From contig JAISUW010000041.1 in the NCBI GenBank assembly GCA_031271865.1, positions 1 to 64,000 on the forward strand: DNA of 64,000 bases. Reading direction: 5' to 3'. Below the pieces are notes generated by a model that worked only from the letters and a program-made list of their open reading frames with translations, ran no database searches and was not told the DNA's origin. The translations under genes and the position numbers were made by a program. Below, in pieces: positions 1 through 7,839 of this stretch. The stretch comes from Oscillospiraceae bacterium (GTDB lineage Bacteria > Bacillota > Clostridia > Oscillospirales > Acutalibacteraceae). Each line of letters opens with the position of its first letter. Position 1 is the stretch's first letter.

Positions 1-395
1 GCAGCCAACCCAATAGTTACAATCGGTAACAAAAAATATCCACCCATACCGGCGGCTTGAAGCAAGAGGTAAGAGGCAAGAACCGTGCAGCCAACCCAAT
101 AGTTACAATCGGTAACAAAAAATATCCACCCATACCGGCGGCTTGAAGCATGAGGCAAGAGCCAAGAATCGTGCAGCCAACCCAATAGTTACAAACGGTA
201 ACAAAAAATATCCACCCATACCGGCAGCTTGAAGCATGAGGCAAGAGCCAAGAACCGTGCAGCCAACCCAATAGTTACAAACGGTAACAAAAAATATCCA
301 CCCAAACCGGCGGCTTGAAGCAAGAGGTAAGAGCCAAGAACCGTGCAGCCAACCCAATAGTTACAAACGGTAACAAAAAATATCCACCCAAACGG
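1..395. repeat. 86-bp tandem repeat array, about 4.6 copies
   Basis: Units begin at 1, 87, 173, 259 and 345, exactly 86 bases apart; the fifth is cut off after about 50 bases. Each unit holds the short palindrome GTTAC-N5-GTAAC followed by six A, then a purine-rich stretch with CAAGAGGTAAGAG-like sequence. Copies differ only at scattered single bases. The last unit runs straight into the Shine-Dalgarno sequence GGAGGA (394-399) of the gene at 406. The array may continue beyond the left edge. No promoter and no reading frame with a believable start was found in it. Confidence 0.95.
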
Positions 396-405
396 AGGAA
401 CACGG

Positions 406-756
406 ATGGCGGCGGAACGTATCTTTACCATGCCCTTTGCGAATGTCTATCCCCTCTTGGTGCAGAAAGCGGCGCGCAAAGGGCGGACACCGGAAGAGGT
501 GGATGCCTGCATCTGTTGGCTGACGGGATATGACACGGACACGCTGCATAGGATGACAGAGAGCGGTGCGGATTACCGTACACTCTTTGAAAGAGCCCCG
601 CGGCTGCATCCCAACGCCGACCGGATTACCGGCACCATCTGCGGCATACGCATAGAAGAAATCCAGGACCCGCTCATGCAGAACATCCGCCGCTTGGATA
701 AGCTCATAGACGAGTTGGCCAAAGGCAGACCGTTGGCGAAGATTCTTCGCCCCTGA
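406..756 (+). CDS. DUF2200 family protein
   Basis: A 116-residue soluble protein matching the DUF2200 family over its whole length: an N-terminal RIFTMPFANVYPLLVQKA segment, a central CWLTGY motif, and a C-terminal QDPLMQNIRRLDKLIDELAKG segment are all characteristic. The biochemical function of the family is not known to me. The start at 406 is supported by GGAGGA six bases upstream, and the length is normal. It is followed 17 bases later by an MGMT-type gene and then a permease, so the three may be cotranscribed. The upstream region is the tandem repeat array, so its promoter is either outside the window or unrecognisable. Confidence 0.85.
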   Translation: MAAERIFTMPFANVYPLLVQKAARKGRTPEEVDACICWLTGYDTDTLHRMTESGADYRTLFERAPRLHPNADRITGTICGIRIEEIQDPLMQNIRRLDKLIDELAKGRPLAKILRP

Positions 757-773
757 ACGAAAGGGAATCGCCT

Positions 774-1175
774 ATGCCGGAGAAGAAACCGTTCGGGCGG
801 ATTCTGGACGTGGTGCGGACCATCCCCGCGGGGAAAGTCGCGACCTACGGTCAGGTTGCCGTCCTCGCCGGGAACCCCACGATGACTTGGGCCAGAGCCG
901 TGGGTTATGCCCTCCACAGCAACCCGGAACCCGGCGTCATCCCCTGCCACAGGGTCGTGAGCAAGGCGGGGCATTGCGCGGCGAGCTTCGGCTTCGGCGG
1001 CGCGGCTGTCCAACGCAGGCTCTTGGAGTTGGAGGGTGTCGCTTTCACGCCGGAGGGCTGCGTGGATTTGGAGCGCTGCGCTTGGGACGGCGTTCCGGCG
1101 CAGACGGTGCAACCGCTCACAGGAGAGCAAACAGAACTGATTGAAAAGGGCCGCCTCGGCGAATTTTCTGCTTAA
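774..1175 (+). CDS. MGMT-type DNA alkyltransferase, C-terminal domain only
   Basis: This 133-residue protein corresponds to the DNA-binding/active-site domain of O6-alkylguanine-DNA methyltransferases (Ogt/Ada/MGMT) without the N-terminal RNase H-like domain. The segment GNPTMTWARAVGYALHSNP is the typical helix region, and IPCHRVV carries the alkyl-acceptor Cys (about residue 58). Alkyltransferase-like (ATL) proteins have the same small size but usually Trp in place of that Cys. Here the Cys is retained, so a genuine suicide repair protein is possible. It lies 17 bases after the DUF2200 gene and 13 bases before the permease gene. The last 30 residues are poorly conserved and I assign them no role. 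Confidence 0.85.
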   Translation: MPEKKPFGRILDVVRTIPAGKVATYGQVAVLAGNPTMTWARAVGYALHSNPEPGVIPCHRVVSKAGHCAASFGFGGAAVQRRLLELEGVAFTPEGCVDLERCAWDGVPAQTVQPLTGEQTELIEKGRLGEFSA

Positions 1176-1188
1176 GGAGAATCCTACC

Positions 1189-2469
1189 GTGCCAGATGAC
1201 TTTAACAGCACCGACAGCGTGACAACCCTACGGGACGCTACTACCCGCGCCACACAGCAGCGCAACCGCTTAATCAACGTTGCCTACTTTGTGCTGATTG
1301 CCGCCGCGTTTTACCTCTTCCTGAAATATGCTTTCGGGCTGGTGTTTCCATTCCTGTTTGCGTTCCTCGTTGCGCTGATCCTCCAGAAACCCATGCGGTT
1401 CTTCCATCAGAAGTTCCGGATTAAGAAAGGCTTCACCGCCGTTGTATTGGTTCTGCTGTTCTATATACTGATTGTGCTGCTCTTAGTACTGGTCGGGGCA
1501 CGCATCTATACGGCGGCGCAGGGCTTTGTTACCTACGTGACGGAATTGGTGCGCGGGGAGAACCTCCCGGATGTACTGATGAGTATGCAGGAGAAGATTG
1601 TCGCTTTCCTTGACTTCCTGCCGGCCTCTATGCAAGCACGCTTTGATACGTGGAGTTCTACGCTCATCGAGCAACTCATGGCCGGAGAGAATGCCGCCGG
1701 GGAGCAGGTCGGAATGTGGGGCTCCATCACGAGCCGTATCAACTTCGACTGGCTGAAGACCCCCGCCGCCGGGGCGCTCACCGCCGCCACGAAGATTCCC
1801 TCTTTCCTGATTTCCGTTGTGATTACCGTCATCTCTTCTTTCTTCATGACCACCGGCTATGAGCGCGTGATGAACTTCATCAAACGTCAGCTCCCGGAGA
1901 GCAGTTCCAACCGCTTCGCCGCCATCAAAAAGACCATGACAGAGAAGTTCGGCGGTCTCATCCGCGCCTATGCCATTATCATTACCGTCACCTTCTTTGA
2001 GTTGGTTCTCGGCTTCTACCTGCTGTACCTGCTGAAGTTCTTTGACGGCGAACACCTGTTTGCGATTGCGTTCCTTACCTCTTTGGTGGACTTCCTGCCG
2101 GTCCTGGGCACCGGTTCCATCCTGACACCGTGGGCGCTCTACAATCTCATCATGGGCAATATCGGGATGGGCATCGGTCTGATTGTCATGTACGTCATCA
2201 TCATTGTGGTGCGGCAGATACTGGAGCCGAAGCTGGTTTCCGACGGTCTGGGTTTGCAGCCCATTGTCACGATTGCCGCGATGTATATCGGCCTACAGCT
2301 CTTTGGTTTCGTCGGTTTGATTGTCCTGCCGATTGCTGTGATTCTTGTCAAGCTCCTCAACGACGAAGGGGTCATCCATCTCTGGAAGTCCTCCAAGCAG
2401 CAAGCGGCGGACGCTATGGAGGCGGAAAACGCGCAAGCCGAAGGGAACCATCCCAAATCCGCCGGCTGA
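1189..2469 (+). CDS. AI-2E transporter family (PF01594-type) membrane protein
   Basis: A 426-residue polytopic membrane protein of the AI-2E family transporter/permease group (TqsA/YtvI-like). It has a pair of N-terminal hydrophobic helices (about residues 28-80), a long soluble loop (about 110-190) with predicted amphipathic helices, and several C-terminal membrane helices; SLVDFLPVLGTGSILTPWAL is the conserved family motif. Substrates differ between members (ions, autoinducer-2, organic solutes), so none is assigned. I start it at the GTG at 1189, which has AAGGAGA eight bases upstream; the frame is open back to 1141 but that would overlap the preceding gene. The C-terminal tail is hydrophilic. 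Confidence 0.85.
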   Translation: MPDDFNSTDSVTTLRDATTRATQQRNRLINVAYFVLIAAAFYLFLKYAFGLVFPFLFAFLVALILQKPMRFFHQKFRIKKGFTAVVLVLLFYILIVLLLVLVGARIYTAAQGFVTYVTELVRGENLPDVLMSMQEKIVAFLDFLPASMQARFDTWSSTLIEQLMAGENAAGEQVGMWGSITSRINFDWLKTPAAGALTAATKIPSFLISVVITVISSFFMTTGYERVMNFIKRQLPESSSNRFAAIKKTMTEKFGGLIRAYAIIITVTFFELVLGFYLLYLLKFFDGEHLFAIAFLTSLVDFLPVLGTGSILTPWALYNLIMGNIGMGIGLIVMYVIIIVVRQILEPKLVSDGLGLQPIVTIAAMYIGLQLFGFVGLIVLPIAVILVKLLNDEGVIHLWKSSKQQAADAMEAENAQAEGNHPKSAG

Positions 2470-2505
2470 AGAGTCGGTATGTTCCCTTGCACACCAATAA
2501 CCCGT

Positions 2506-2528
2506 AGGGGCGGCACTCTGCCGCCCCT
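2506..2528. repeat. Intergenic hairpin, GTAGGGGC family
   Basis: A perfect 10-bp inverted repeat, AGGGGCGGCA and TGCCGCCCCT, with a three-base loop. It lies 37 bases after the permease stop. There is no T-tract, so it is not a classical intrinsic terminator. The GTAGGGGC sequence links it to the palindromes at 17512 and 60489. Confidence 0.7.
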
Positions 2529-2580
2529 GTTCCTGCGTGTGTCGGTCCGCAATCGGAAATGCGTCTGAAGCCAAAACCGC

Positions 2581-2609
2581 TTGCTTTTTGCCTGCCGGTA
2601 TGGTATAAC
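2581..2609 (+). promoter_or_regulatory. Sigma-A type promoter of the GPH symporter gene
   Basis: The -35 box is TTGCTT (2581-2586) and the -10 box is TATAAC (2604-2609), with a 17-base spacer ending in TGG (extended -10). This places transcription start roughly 30 bases before the ATG at 2649. Confidence 0.65.
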
Positions 2610-2648
2610 ATAGGTTAGGTAAGAAATGCTGCCGAGGAGTGTAAACAA

Positions 2649-4112
2649 ATGGCGAAACAGAAAACGGAAAAAACAAAATTCGTGAGCGGTGCGGAACTGG
2701 CGGCGTTTCTGTCCATGGTCTTCCTGCTGTCGGATTTGCAGGGGATGGCGGGCAACTACCGACGCAACTATTTGGTGGATGTCCTGCTCTTGGACGCGGG
2801 TTCTGTAGCGTTGATTAACACCATCTGCACCATCGCTTCTTTTGTAATATCTTTCTTCTCCGTCATGTATGTGGACCGAACACCCAAGCCGGGGAAGGAT
2901 AAGTTCAAGCCCTTGGTGACGATGGCGGCCGTGCCATTCGGACTGTTCGCCGTCCTGCAGTTCTGGACGCCGTCCGGGCTCTCTGCGGCGGCGGTGTCGC
3001 TGATGGTGGCTTACCAAGTCGCCGTGACGATTGCCTATAACTTCACCGGCTTCTTCACCGGACAGGCCTCGCAAATCGGCGTGGTCATGAGTCCGGAGCA
3101 TAAAGAGCGCGACGGCATCCTCTCCCTGCGCGGGGTGGCCTCGGCGATTGGGAACTCCGCGCCGCTGGTGGTTGTCCTTGTTATGGGCATGCTCAAGAAG
3201 CCGGGGCTCATCTCCGGCGACGGGCAGATGTACTTCTTCTCCGCCGTCTTGTGTGCCGCGGCGTCTACGATAGCCACAATGGTCGCCATGCGCCTCGTCA
3301 AGGAGCGCATCACCTACCAATCCAAGCGTGTCAATCCGCTGGTAGGCTTCGCGGACGTGCTGAAGAACCCCTATGCGCGCTTGGTGCTGCTCTCGGAGTT
3401 CCTCAAGGCCTTCCGTTCGCTGGCAAGCTATATGGGTACGTTCCTGGCGGCGGCGCTTTTGGGCGGGGCCGATAAGTTCATCTTATTCGGTCTGCCGACC
3501 GGTGTCGGCACTTTCGTTGGGATGCTGGTGGTGCGGGCTCTGCTGAACAAGCTCAGCTCCAAGCAGATTTACATCCTCTCCGGGATATACTCCGTCTGCG
3601 CCAATGCCTGTGCGTTCGGGACGGGGGTTTTGGCTTTCAAGCATCCGGAGGTGACCGTTTACCAGATTATCTTCTTTGTGTTCCTGTTCCTGATTGGTTT
3701 GCAGTACGGAGCCTCGAACCTGCTGCCCTCCATGTTCCAAGCGGATATATTGGAGGACTTGGAGGTTAAGACCCACAAGCGTTTGGATGCCTCGCTCGGT
3801 TTCATCATCGGGATTGGCAGCACGTGCTCGCGCACCATCGCGGAGGCCTTGGCACCGCTGGTGCTCTATGGGGACACCGCCTTAAACCTGATCAAGTACA
3901 TCCAGCCGATAAACGATGTGGTGCAAACGCAGACCATGGAGACCAAAATCCGCCTGTTGGCTGTATATACCTTGGTGCAGGGGGCAATGATGTTCTTAGG
4001 AGCGGTACCGTTCCTGTTTTATAAGCTGACCGGCGCGCACAAGGCGGACATCCACGCGCAGGCATTGGCACTTCGAAACGAACTCTCCGTACCGGAGGAG
4101 ACAGCAGATTAA
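2649..4112 (+). CDS. GPH/MFS-type (MelB-like) symporter
   Basis: A 487-residue polytopic membrane protein with about 12 hydrophobic segments, resembling the glycoside-pentoside-hexuronide (MFS_2) cation symporters. Features include an N-terminal helix with a conserved NYRRNYLVDVLLLD-like region, a loop with HKERDG (resembling the family's loop between helices 4 and 5), and paired 6+6 helices with a central cytoplasmic loop around residue 220. The sugar or other substrate cannot be told. GAGGAG lies about ten bases before the ATG and a good promoter precedes it. A polysaccharide exporter pair follows 20 bases downstream, so the three may be transcribed together. Confidence 0.75.
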   Translation: MAKQKTEKTKFVSGAELAAFLSMVFLLSDLQGMAGNYRRNYLVDVLLLDAGSVALINTICTIASFVISFFSVMYVDRTPKPGKDKFKPLVTMAAVPFGLFAVLQFWTPSGLSAAAVSLMVAYQVAVTIAYNFTGFFTGQASQIGVVMSPEHKERDGILSLRGVASAIGNSAPLVVVLVMGMLKKPGLISGDGQMYFFSAVLCAAASTIATMVAMRLVKERITYQSKRVNPLVGFADVLKNPYARLVLLSEFLKAFRSLASYMGTFLAAALLGGADKFILFGLPTGVGTFVGMLVVRALLNKLSSKQIYILSGIYSVCANACAFGTGVLAFKHPEVTVYQIIFFVFLFLIGLQYGASNLLPSMFQADILEDLEVKTHKRLDASLGFIIGIGSTCSRTIAEALAPLVLYGDTALNLIKYIQPINDVVQTQTMETKIRLLAVYTLVQGAMMFLGAVPFLFYKLTGAHKADIHAQALALRNELSVPEETAD

Positions 4113-4132
4113 GGCGTTGAGTGAGGGCAGTC

Positions 4133-5020
4133 ATGGCAAAAAGCAAAGCACCGGAGCAATACCCGCAGGGAAGACCTACCGTTGTCATTGAGGCAAACGG
4201 CCGCAACGGGCAGTACTGGAAAGACCTCTGGAACTACAGAGGCTTGGCGTTCCTGATGGCGCGGCGGGATGTGACCGTCCGCTACAAGCAGACGATCATC
4301 GGTTTTGGCTGGGCAATCATCACCCCGATCTTTAACATGATTATCATGTCGCTGATCTTCGGTACTTTCGCCGGTTTCCGCGAGACCTCGGAGATACCCT
4401 ATAACATCAGCGTCTTTGTCGGTGCGCTCGGCTGGGGGATGTTTGTGCGCGGTGTGAATACAGGCGCAGGGGCTTTGGCGGGTGCCGGTTTGGCCGGGAA
4501 AGTGTACTTCCCGCGGTTGATTAATCCCATCAGTTCGGTACTGTCCTCCTTGATTGACACCGCCATCTCCTATCTGGTTCTCGGGCTGATGTTCGTGGGC
4601 TACGGTTATGTGCCGCCGCTGCGGATGCTCCTGAGTTTCCCGCTGCTGCTGCCGCCGGTAATACTGGGCTTGGGCGCGGGTTTTGTGATTGGCTCCTACT
4701 CTATCAAGTGGCGCGACTTGCGTTCCATCTATCCCTTTGCGCTGACGCTCGGGCAATACGTAACGCCCGTCGCTTACTCAGCGGAGAACGCCGCCAATGT
4801 GATGCAGAAAGTCGGCGAGGGGACGCTTTCCCTGTATCAGATGTTCAGTCTTGTCAACCCCATGACCGGCTATGAACTGGCATACAAGTGGTCCATTCTG
4901 ACGGATGTGCAGTTTGATGTGCGGGCATTTCTGGTCAGCGTTGCTTGGACCGTACCTGTGTTGTGGTGGGGAATCGTCCGCTTCCGCAAGGCGGAACGCG
5001 ACTTCGTGGACATTGTATAA
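4133..5020 (+). CDS. ABC-2 type polysaccharide exporter, permease subunit (Wzm/TagG-like)
   Basis: A 295-residue inner-membrane protein with six predicted membrane helices. The cytoplasmic N-terminus carries the interface-helix motif FLMARRDVTVRYKQTIIGFGW, shortened here to its core RRDVTVRYKQT, diagnostic of Wzm/TagG-type exporters of lipid-linked glycans or teichoic acids. The next gene encodes its ATPase. The ATG at 4133 is preceded by GAGGG five bases upstream; an in-frame GTG at 4121 is less likely. Exported substrate unknown. No glycosyltransferase is adjacent, unlike the second exporter at 36951. Confidence 0.85.
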   Translation: MAKSKAPEQYPQGRPTVVIEANGRNGQYWKDLWNYRGLAFLMARRDVTVRYKQTIIGFGWAIITPIFNMIIMSLIFGTFAGFRETSEIPYNISVFVGALGWGMFVRGVNTGAGALAGAGLAGKVYFPRLINPISSVLSSLIDTAISYLVLGLMFVGYGYVPPLRMLLSFPLLLPPVILGLGAGFVIGSYSIKWRDLRSIYPFALTLGQYVTPVAYSAENAANVMQKVGEGTLSLYQMFSLVNPMTGYELAYKWSILTDVQFDVRAFLVSVAWTVPVLWWGIVRFRKAERDFVDIV

Positions 5021-5089
5021 CACGAATGCCGCCGGTTGGCATACCGTGTTTATCAACCGGGTGAATACAGTTAGGAAAGAGGCGTAAAC

Positions 5090-6364
5090 ATGGACGATGC
5101 TGCACCTTACGCCCTGCGGGTAGAGGGCGTATCAAAAAAATATATCATCAAAACCGAACTCAAGCATCCAAAGCTGAAAGAATACGAGGACAGAAGTGTC
5201 TACGGGCGCATGGCGCAGAAGTTCTACGGGAAGCTGCGCACGCAAAAGAAAGACTTCTGGGCCTTGCAGGACATCAATATAGATATCCGCAAGGGGGAGT
5301 GTGTCGGCATCATCGGCAAAAACGGTGCCGGGAAATCCACGCTCCTCAAGCTCCTCTCGCGCATTACCGAGCCGACAGCGGGGCGCATCAGCGTCTGGGG
5401 GAGCTTGGCAGCCATGCTGGAGGTCGGGACCGGATTCAATGCGGAACTGACCGGCCGCGAAAACGTTTATCTCAACGGCGCCATCCTGGGCATGAACCGG
5501 GCACAGGTGGATGAGCGCTTCCAAGAGATTCTGGACTTCTCCGAGATTGGGCAGTTCATAGACACGCCCGTGAAGCGCTACTCTTCCGGGATGTATGTGC
5601 GCTTGGGTTTCGCCGTTGCGGCTACCTTAAACCCGGATATTATGATTATCGATGAGGTCTTGGCTGTCGGGGATGCCGCTTTCCGCAAAAAGTGCGAGGA
5701 CCGGATGGAGCGCATCACCAACCAAGGCAATACAGTGCTGCTCGTGAGCCACGCTATGGCCAACATCCGCCGCCTCTGCTCACGCTGCATTGTTCTGGAG
5801 CACGGCAGAATCATCTTCGACGGCAACCCGGAGGAAGCCATCCGCATCTATGAGGGGGAAAGCAAGGTGCTTCCTGTTCGGGCGGATGTGTCAGGGGCTT
5901 CCCGCTGGGGAGGGCTGAAAGGAACGGCGGAGATTCGGGTGAAGTCATTCGAACTTTTAGGTGCGGACGACAAGAACGCTATCCCCATCGGAGAAAAGCT
6001 CCGCGTGAAGTTCTCGGCGGAGAGCCAAGTGCCGCTGCCTGACGTTTGCTTTCAGCTGCAAATCTGGGGGCAAGGCATTACGGCTTCGGCCCCGACAGCG
6101 GCTGTCCGGAATGCATTCCCCACGGCCGGGGAATATAGCTATACCTTGACGCAGGAGGTAGAGAGCCTGCGTCCCGGTTGGTATGAGTTGGGTGTTGTCA
6201 TACACAAAACCACGCAAGACGGCAAGCCCGGCACGGTGATTGACGGGGTGCGCGGGGCGGTCGGTTTCCGCATCTTAGAAACAGACACCGCCGGCAAAGT
6301 GCCTTTCCGCCCCAAGGAGTGGGGGGTCGTAACTCTGCCGGCGGCGGTTGTGGATAAATACTAA
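5090..6364 (+). CDS. ABC exporter ATPase with Wzt-like C-terminal carbohydrate-binding domain
   Basis: A 424-residue ATPase. Residues 1-250 are an ABC nucleotide-binding domain: Walker A GKNGAGKST (76-84), signature YSSGM, and Walker B IMIIDEVLAVGD. The YSSGM signature and AVGD after Walker B are typical of polysaccharide/teichoic-acid exporters (TagH/Wzt). Residues about 270-424 form a separate beta-rich region (for example VESLRPGWYELGVVIH), resembling the Wzt C-terminal domain that recognises the modified end of the glycan chain. Together with the permease just upstream this forms a complete exporter. It meets the reverse-strand phosphoesterase gene stop-to-stop with no space between. Confidence 0.88.
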   Translation: MDDAAPYALRVEGVSKKYIIKTELKHPKLKEYEDRSVYGRMAQKFYGKLRTQKKDFWALQDINIDIRKGECVGIIGKNGAGKSTLLKLLSRITEPTAGRISVWGSLAAMLEVGTGFNAELTGRENVYLNGAILGMNRAQVDERFQEILDFSEIGQFIDTPVKRYSSGMYVRLGFAVAATLNPDIMIIDEVLAVGDAAFRKKCEDRMERITNQGNTVLLVSHAMANIRRLCSRCIVLEHGRIIFDGNPEEAIRIYEGESKVLPVRADVSGASRWGGLKGTAEIRVKSFELLGADDKNAIPIGEKLRVKFSAESQVPLPDVCFQLQIWGQGITASAPTAAVRNAFPTAGEYSYTLTQEVESLRPGWYELGVVIHKTTQDGKPGTVIDGVRGAVGFRILETDTAGKVPFRPKEWGVVTLPAAVVDKY

Positions 6365-7624
6365 TTAAAACAGCTCTACAAACCAAGCTCCCTCCCCTTT
6401 CAGCCCTAAGGCTTTGAAGAGCCAATTGAGGGGCGCGAAAGTGAAGATGTCAATCCATGTGGCGCCGGTTTTCATATCGATGAACATATTGTAGCGCAGG
6501 ATGTCAAACCACGCCCACGGTCCCTCGGAATAGAAAGCATCATAGGTCACGAGCTCACTCGTGGCCAACCCTGTTGCTTCATCCAGGGTGATGACACGCG
6601 CGCCGCGGCAGCGCACATTCGGACCGCTGTCGGGATAGCTCCCGAAAGAAGCAGAGGGCGTGTTCACATAGAGCAGACCGCCGGCGGACAGCACCTCATA
6701 GCTGTTCACATGGTCGTGACCGAAGTAGACGGCTTGGGTACCGTGCGCCTCCAGCGCCGCAGCTTGCCCTGCGGTTCTCCGGCCGGGGCAGACGCCTTCG
6801 TTCATCTCGCCGAGGCTCCCCTCGGGCAGGATGTAGTACTTTCCGTTTGTCGCTCCCCGGGCGCCCTCGGTGTCTTGCGAAACCTCTATGAGGCTGTCTG
6901 TCACTTCCAACGGCACAATGTGCTGGAATGCGATGGACGGTTTAGGGTCGGCGGTTTGGATACTCTCGTACCATGCTATCTGTTCCGGCTGTACATAGCC
7001 GTAGCCGGCGGAGGAGTAGTCCCCGCTGTCAAACATAAAGAGGCGGAACGCAGTCTCAGCGGAGTCGGAGGATTGGATGTCTATGGCGTGGGTACCGTAG
7101 TGGTTCCCGCTTGCGGTTTCGTTCTGCGCACCGGGTGCCGCAACCGGGGATGTGCCTATGAAAGAAGGATGCTCCCGATAGATTTGGAACTCATCGTAGC
7201 GCGAAACGTAACCGGACTCCGCATCGTGGTTGCCGAAAACCATGGTCACGGGAATCCCGACCTCATCGAAGACATCCATATAGTTATTGATGGCTGTACG
7301 GATGGCGGCCAAGGCGTTCTCACGCGTGCGCTCCTCCGCAGGGATAGAACTGAGGGCTGACCCGGAAGATATGTTGTCGCCGGTTAGAACAAATAAGTCG
7401 GGCTTATAGCGTGCGGCATAGTCGCGGATGAAGTCCTTGGCGATGCTGGAGAAAGTGCCGCCCTCTTGGAAGTCGGTGAACTGCACGATGGTGTACTTGC
7501 CGTTGTCATTGAAGCGCTGCGCCGGCGGCACGACAGCTTCTTTGGCGGCGGCTGCGGCACATAAGCCCATGAGCAAGGCGGCGCACAGCAGGAGGGAGAG
7601 GGCGTTTTTTACGGTTCGGTTCAT
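6365..7624 (-). CDS. Secreted calcineurin-like metallophosphoesterase (Dcr2-like)
   Basis: A 419-residue exported phosphoesterase. The signal peptide is clear: basic MNRTVK, a hydrophobic core to about residue 22, then Ala-rich sequence. Metal-binding motifs of the calcineurin fold follow: FTDFQ (D51; the usual DxH is DxQ here), GDN (82-84), GNHD (131-134), a later FQHIVPLE His and GHDH. The DxQ form is seen in Dcr2-type phosphatases. I start at 7624 because GGAG lies nine bases upstream and this begins the signal peptide cleanly; an in-frame ATG at 7639 is possible. It has its own promoter at 7673-7700. Substrate unknown. Confidence 0.82.
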   Translation of the reverse strand: MNRTVKNALSLLLCAALLMGLCAAAAAKEAVVPPAQRFNDNGKYTIVQFTDFQEGGTFSSIAKDFIRDYAARYKPDLFVLTGDNISSGSALSSIPAEERTRENALAAIRTAINNYMDVFDEVGIPVTMVFGNHDAESGYVSRYDEFQIYREHPSFIGTSPVAAPGAQNETASGNHYGTHAIDIQSSDSAETAFRLFMFDSGDYSSAGYGYVQPEQIAWYESIQTADPKPSIAFQHIVPLEVTDSLIEVSQDTEGARGATNGKYYILPEGSLGEMNEGVCPGRRTAGQAAALEAHGTQAVYFGHDHVNSYEVLSAGGLLYVNTPSASFGSYPDSGPNVRCRGARVITLDEATGLATSELVTYDAFYSEGPWAWFDILRYNMFIDMKTGATWIDIFTFAPLNWLFKALGLKGEGAWFVELF

Positions 7625-7672
7625 GTCGGTCAACTCCATTGTTGTTTGGTATGGATGGTTCTTCTTACTCTA

Positions 7673-7700
7673 ATTATACAGGATTCTGAAAATTTGTCAA
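7673..7700 (-). promoter_or_regulatory. Promoter of the metallophosphoesterase gene
   Basis: On the reverse strand: -35 TTGACA (7695-7700), -10 TATAAT (7673-7678), 16-base spacer ending in CTG. Both boxes match the sigma-A consensus exactly. It is divergent from the asd promoter about 45 bases away. Confidence 0.8.
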
Positions 7701-7744
7701 GGGCTTTTTGCCCGCGCTGATTCATGAAAAATTCCCCAAACCCC

Positions 7745-7773
7745 TTGACGAATCCGCCGATTTGTGGTATTAT
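7745..7773 (+). promoter_or_regulatory. Promoter of asd-dapA
   Basis: -35 TTGACG (7745-7750), -10 TATTAT (7768-7773), 17-base spacer ending in TGG (extended -10). The transcript would have a leader of roughly 60 bases before the asd ATG; I see no recognisable lysine riboswitch in so short a leader. Confidence 0.75.
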
Positions 7774-7839
7774 ATAATGACCATTATGCAGAAAACAGTC
7801 ATCGGCGGCAGCCGGTGTCCCTCGGGAGGTAAGGCAGCT

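Noticed and set aside
1..395. Possible CRISPR array
   Set aside because: The 86-base units are contiguous with no unique spacers between them, and there are no cas genes.
2139..3320. A long reverse-strand frame opposite the permease and symporter genes
   Set aside because: Shadow frame; both forward genes are well supported.
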